NCBI RefSeq assembly: GCF_007954355.1
Contig: NZ_VOLR01000034.1
Location: forward strand, 1-35,506
Direction of reading: 5' to 3'
Source of the DNA: Colwellia hornerae
GTDB taxonomy: Bacteria; Pseudomonadota; Gammaproteobacteria; Enterobacterales; Alteromonadaceae
Length of the DNA: 35,506 nucleotides
The first letter of the stretch is position 1. The number at the start of each line of letters is the position of its first letter. Positions 35,216-35,506 of the stretch are shown here, in pieces. The translations under genes were made by a program, and so were the position numbers. The notes beneath the pieces were generated by a model that saw nothing but the letters and a program-made list of their open reading frames with translations, had not been told where the DNA came from and ran no database searches.

Positions 35216-35300
35216 TGGTGGAGGGAGGTGGATTCGAACCACCGAAGGCTGAGCCATCAGATTTACAATCTGGTCCCTTTGGCCACTCGGGAACCCCTCC
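35216..35300 (-). tRNA. tRNA-Tyr (GTA anticodon)
   Basis: The minus strand reads GGAGGGGTTCCCGAGTGG onward, with anticodon loop ATTGTAAAT (GTA), a long variable arm as expected for tyrosine, a T-arm with GGTTCGAATCC and a 3' CCA encoded. The acceptor stem has seven pairs including one G-U. It lies 90 bases downstream of the 5S gene on the same strand, so it may be part of the rRNA transcript. Confidence 0.96.
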
Positions 35301-35390
35301 ACGGGGCCGATAATTCAACTAGACAGTTGCATTATCTTAAACAGCCGCTTAACAATGCCACTTAACGGTCATTATTAAACTTAATTAGGC

Positions 35391-35506
35391 GCCTAGCAAT
35401 GTCCTACTCTCACATGGGAACTCCCACACTACCATCGGCGCTACTGCGTTTCACTTCTGAGTTCGGAATGGGATCAGGTGGTGCCACAGTGCTATTGTCG
35501 CTAGAC
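35391..35506 (-). rRNA. rrf: 5S ribosomal RNA (at the right edge)
   Basis: The minus strand reads GTCTAGCGACAATAGCACTG, then CCACCTGATCCCATTCCGAA, CTCAGAAGTGAAACGC, GCCGATGGTAGTGTGGG and GAGAGTAGGACATTGCTAGGC, the typical gammaproteobacterial 5S sequence. The terminal helix pairs GTCTAGC with GCTAGGC. Perhaps one 5' base falls outside the window. The 23S and 16S genes are expected to the right. Confidence 0.96.

Noticed and set aside
1-35506. CRISPR array, prophage or defence island
   Set aside because: No regularly spaced repeats, no phage structural genes and no known defence proteins were seen.

Overview
The window looks like chromosomal DNA from a marine, probably cold-adapted gammaproteobacterium of the order Alteromonadales (Colwellia/Thalassotalea-like). 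This is an inference from AT-rich sequence, a PrlC-RsmJ gene pair, two RhlE-type DEAD-box helicases, a Reg_prop-GGDEF-EAL sensor, a cytochrome b561/cytochrome c' pair and the 5S rRNA/tRNA-Tyr sequences. No database search was possible, so the genus is tentative.

Layout. Positions 1-491 hold the C-terminal part of an IS110-family transposase that runs off the left edge. A 1526-residue membrane sensor for cyclic di-GMP (minus strand) follows. Diverging from it is a plus-strand run: oligopeptidase A (prlC), a Tag-like DNA glycosylase, the 16S rRNA methyltransferase rsmJ and a chemotaxis receptor. Next comes an iron/peroxide group: a 57-residue Cys-rich protein, a peroxiredoxin and a ferritin. 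On the minus strand, a secreted lipoprotein overlaps a free-standing OmpR/CpxR-type DNA-binding domain. Then come a YhiN-type flavoprotein, a PAS-GGDEF diguanylate cyclase and a large DUF3857/transglutaminase membrane protein.

From 20.2 to 25.0 kb lie a CWC Cys-rich protein, a CPBP membrane protease, proline iminopeptidase, an M61 peptidase and an unrecognised 143-residue protein behind a perfect Fur-box palindrome. From 25.1 to 29.0 kb lie a zinc-ribbon/Sel1 membrane protein, cytochrome b561, cytochrome c' and a DsbA-like protein. From 29.1 to 33.3 kb lie two RhlE helicases, a DUF2750 protein, an acyl-CoA thioesterase and YaiI. The right end has a pseudo-receiver/TPR protein, then tRNA-Tyr and 5S rRNA on the minus strand, which are the distal end of an rRNA operon lying mostly to the right.

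Most genes are ordinary housekeeping or signalling genes. The unusual material is regulatory and structural: a perfect 22-bp palindrome at the junction of the lipoprotein and the lone winged-helix gene; an 11-bp hairpin covering the ribosome binding site of the 57-residue protein; an 86-bp nested inverted repeat beside the Fur box; several palindromes in divergent promoter regions; and a receiver domain whose phospho-acceptor Asp is replaced by Gly. The lipoprotein/winged-helix pair is the best candidate for an undescribed regulatory unit. I saw no CRISPR array, prophage or recognisable defence island.
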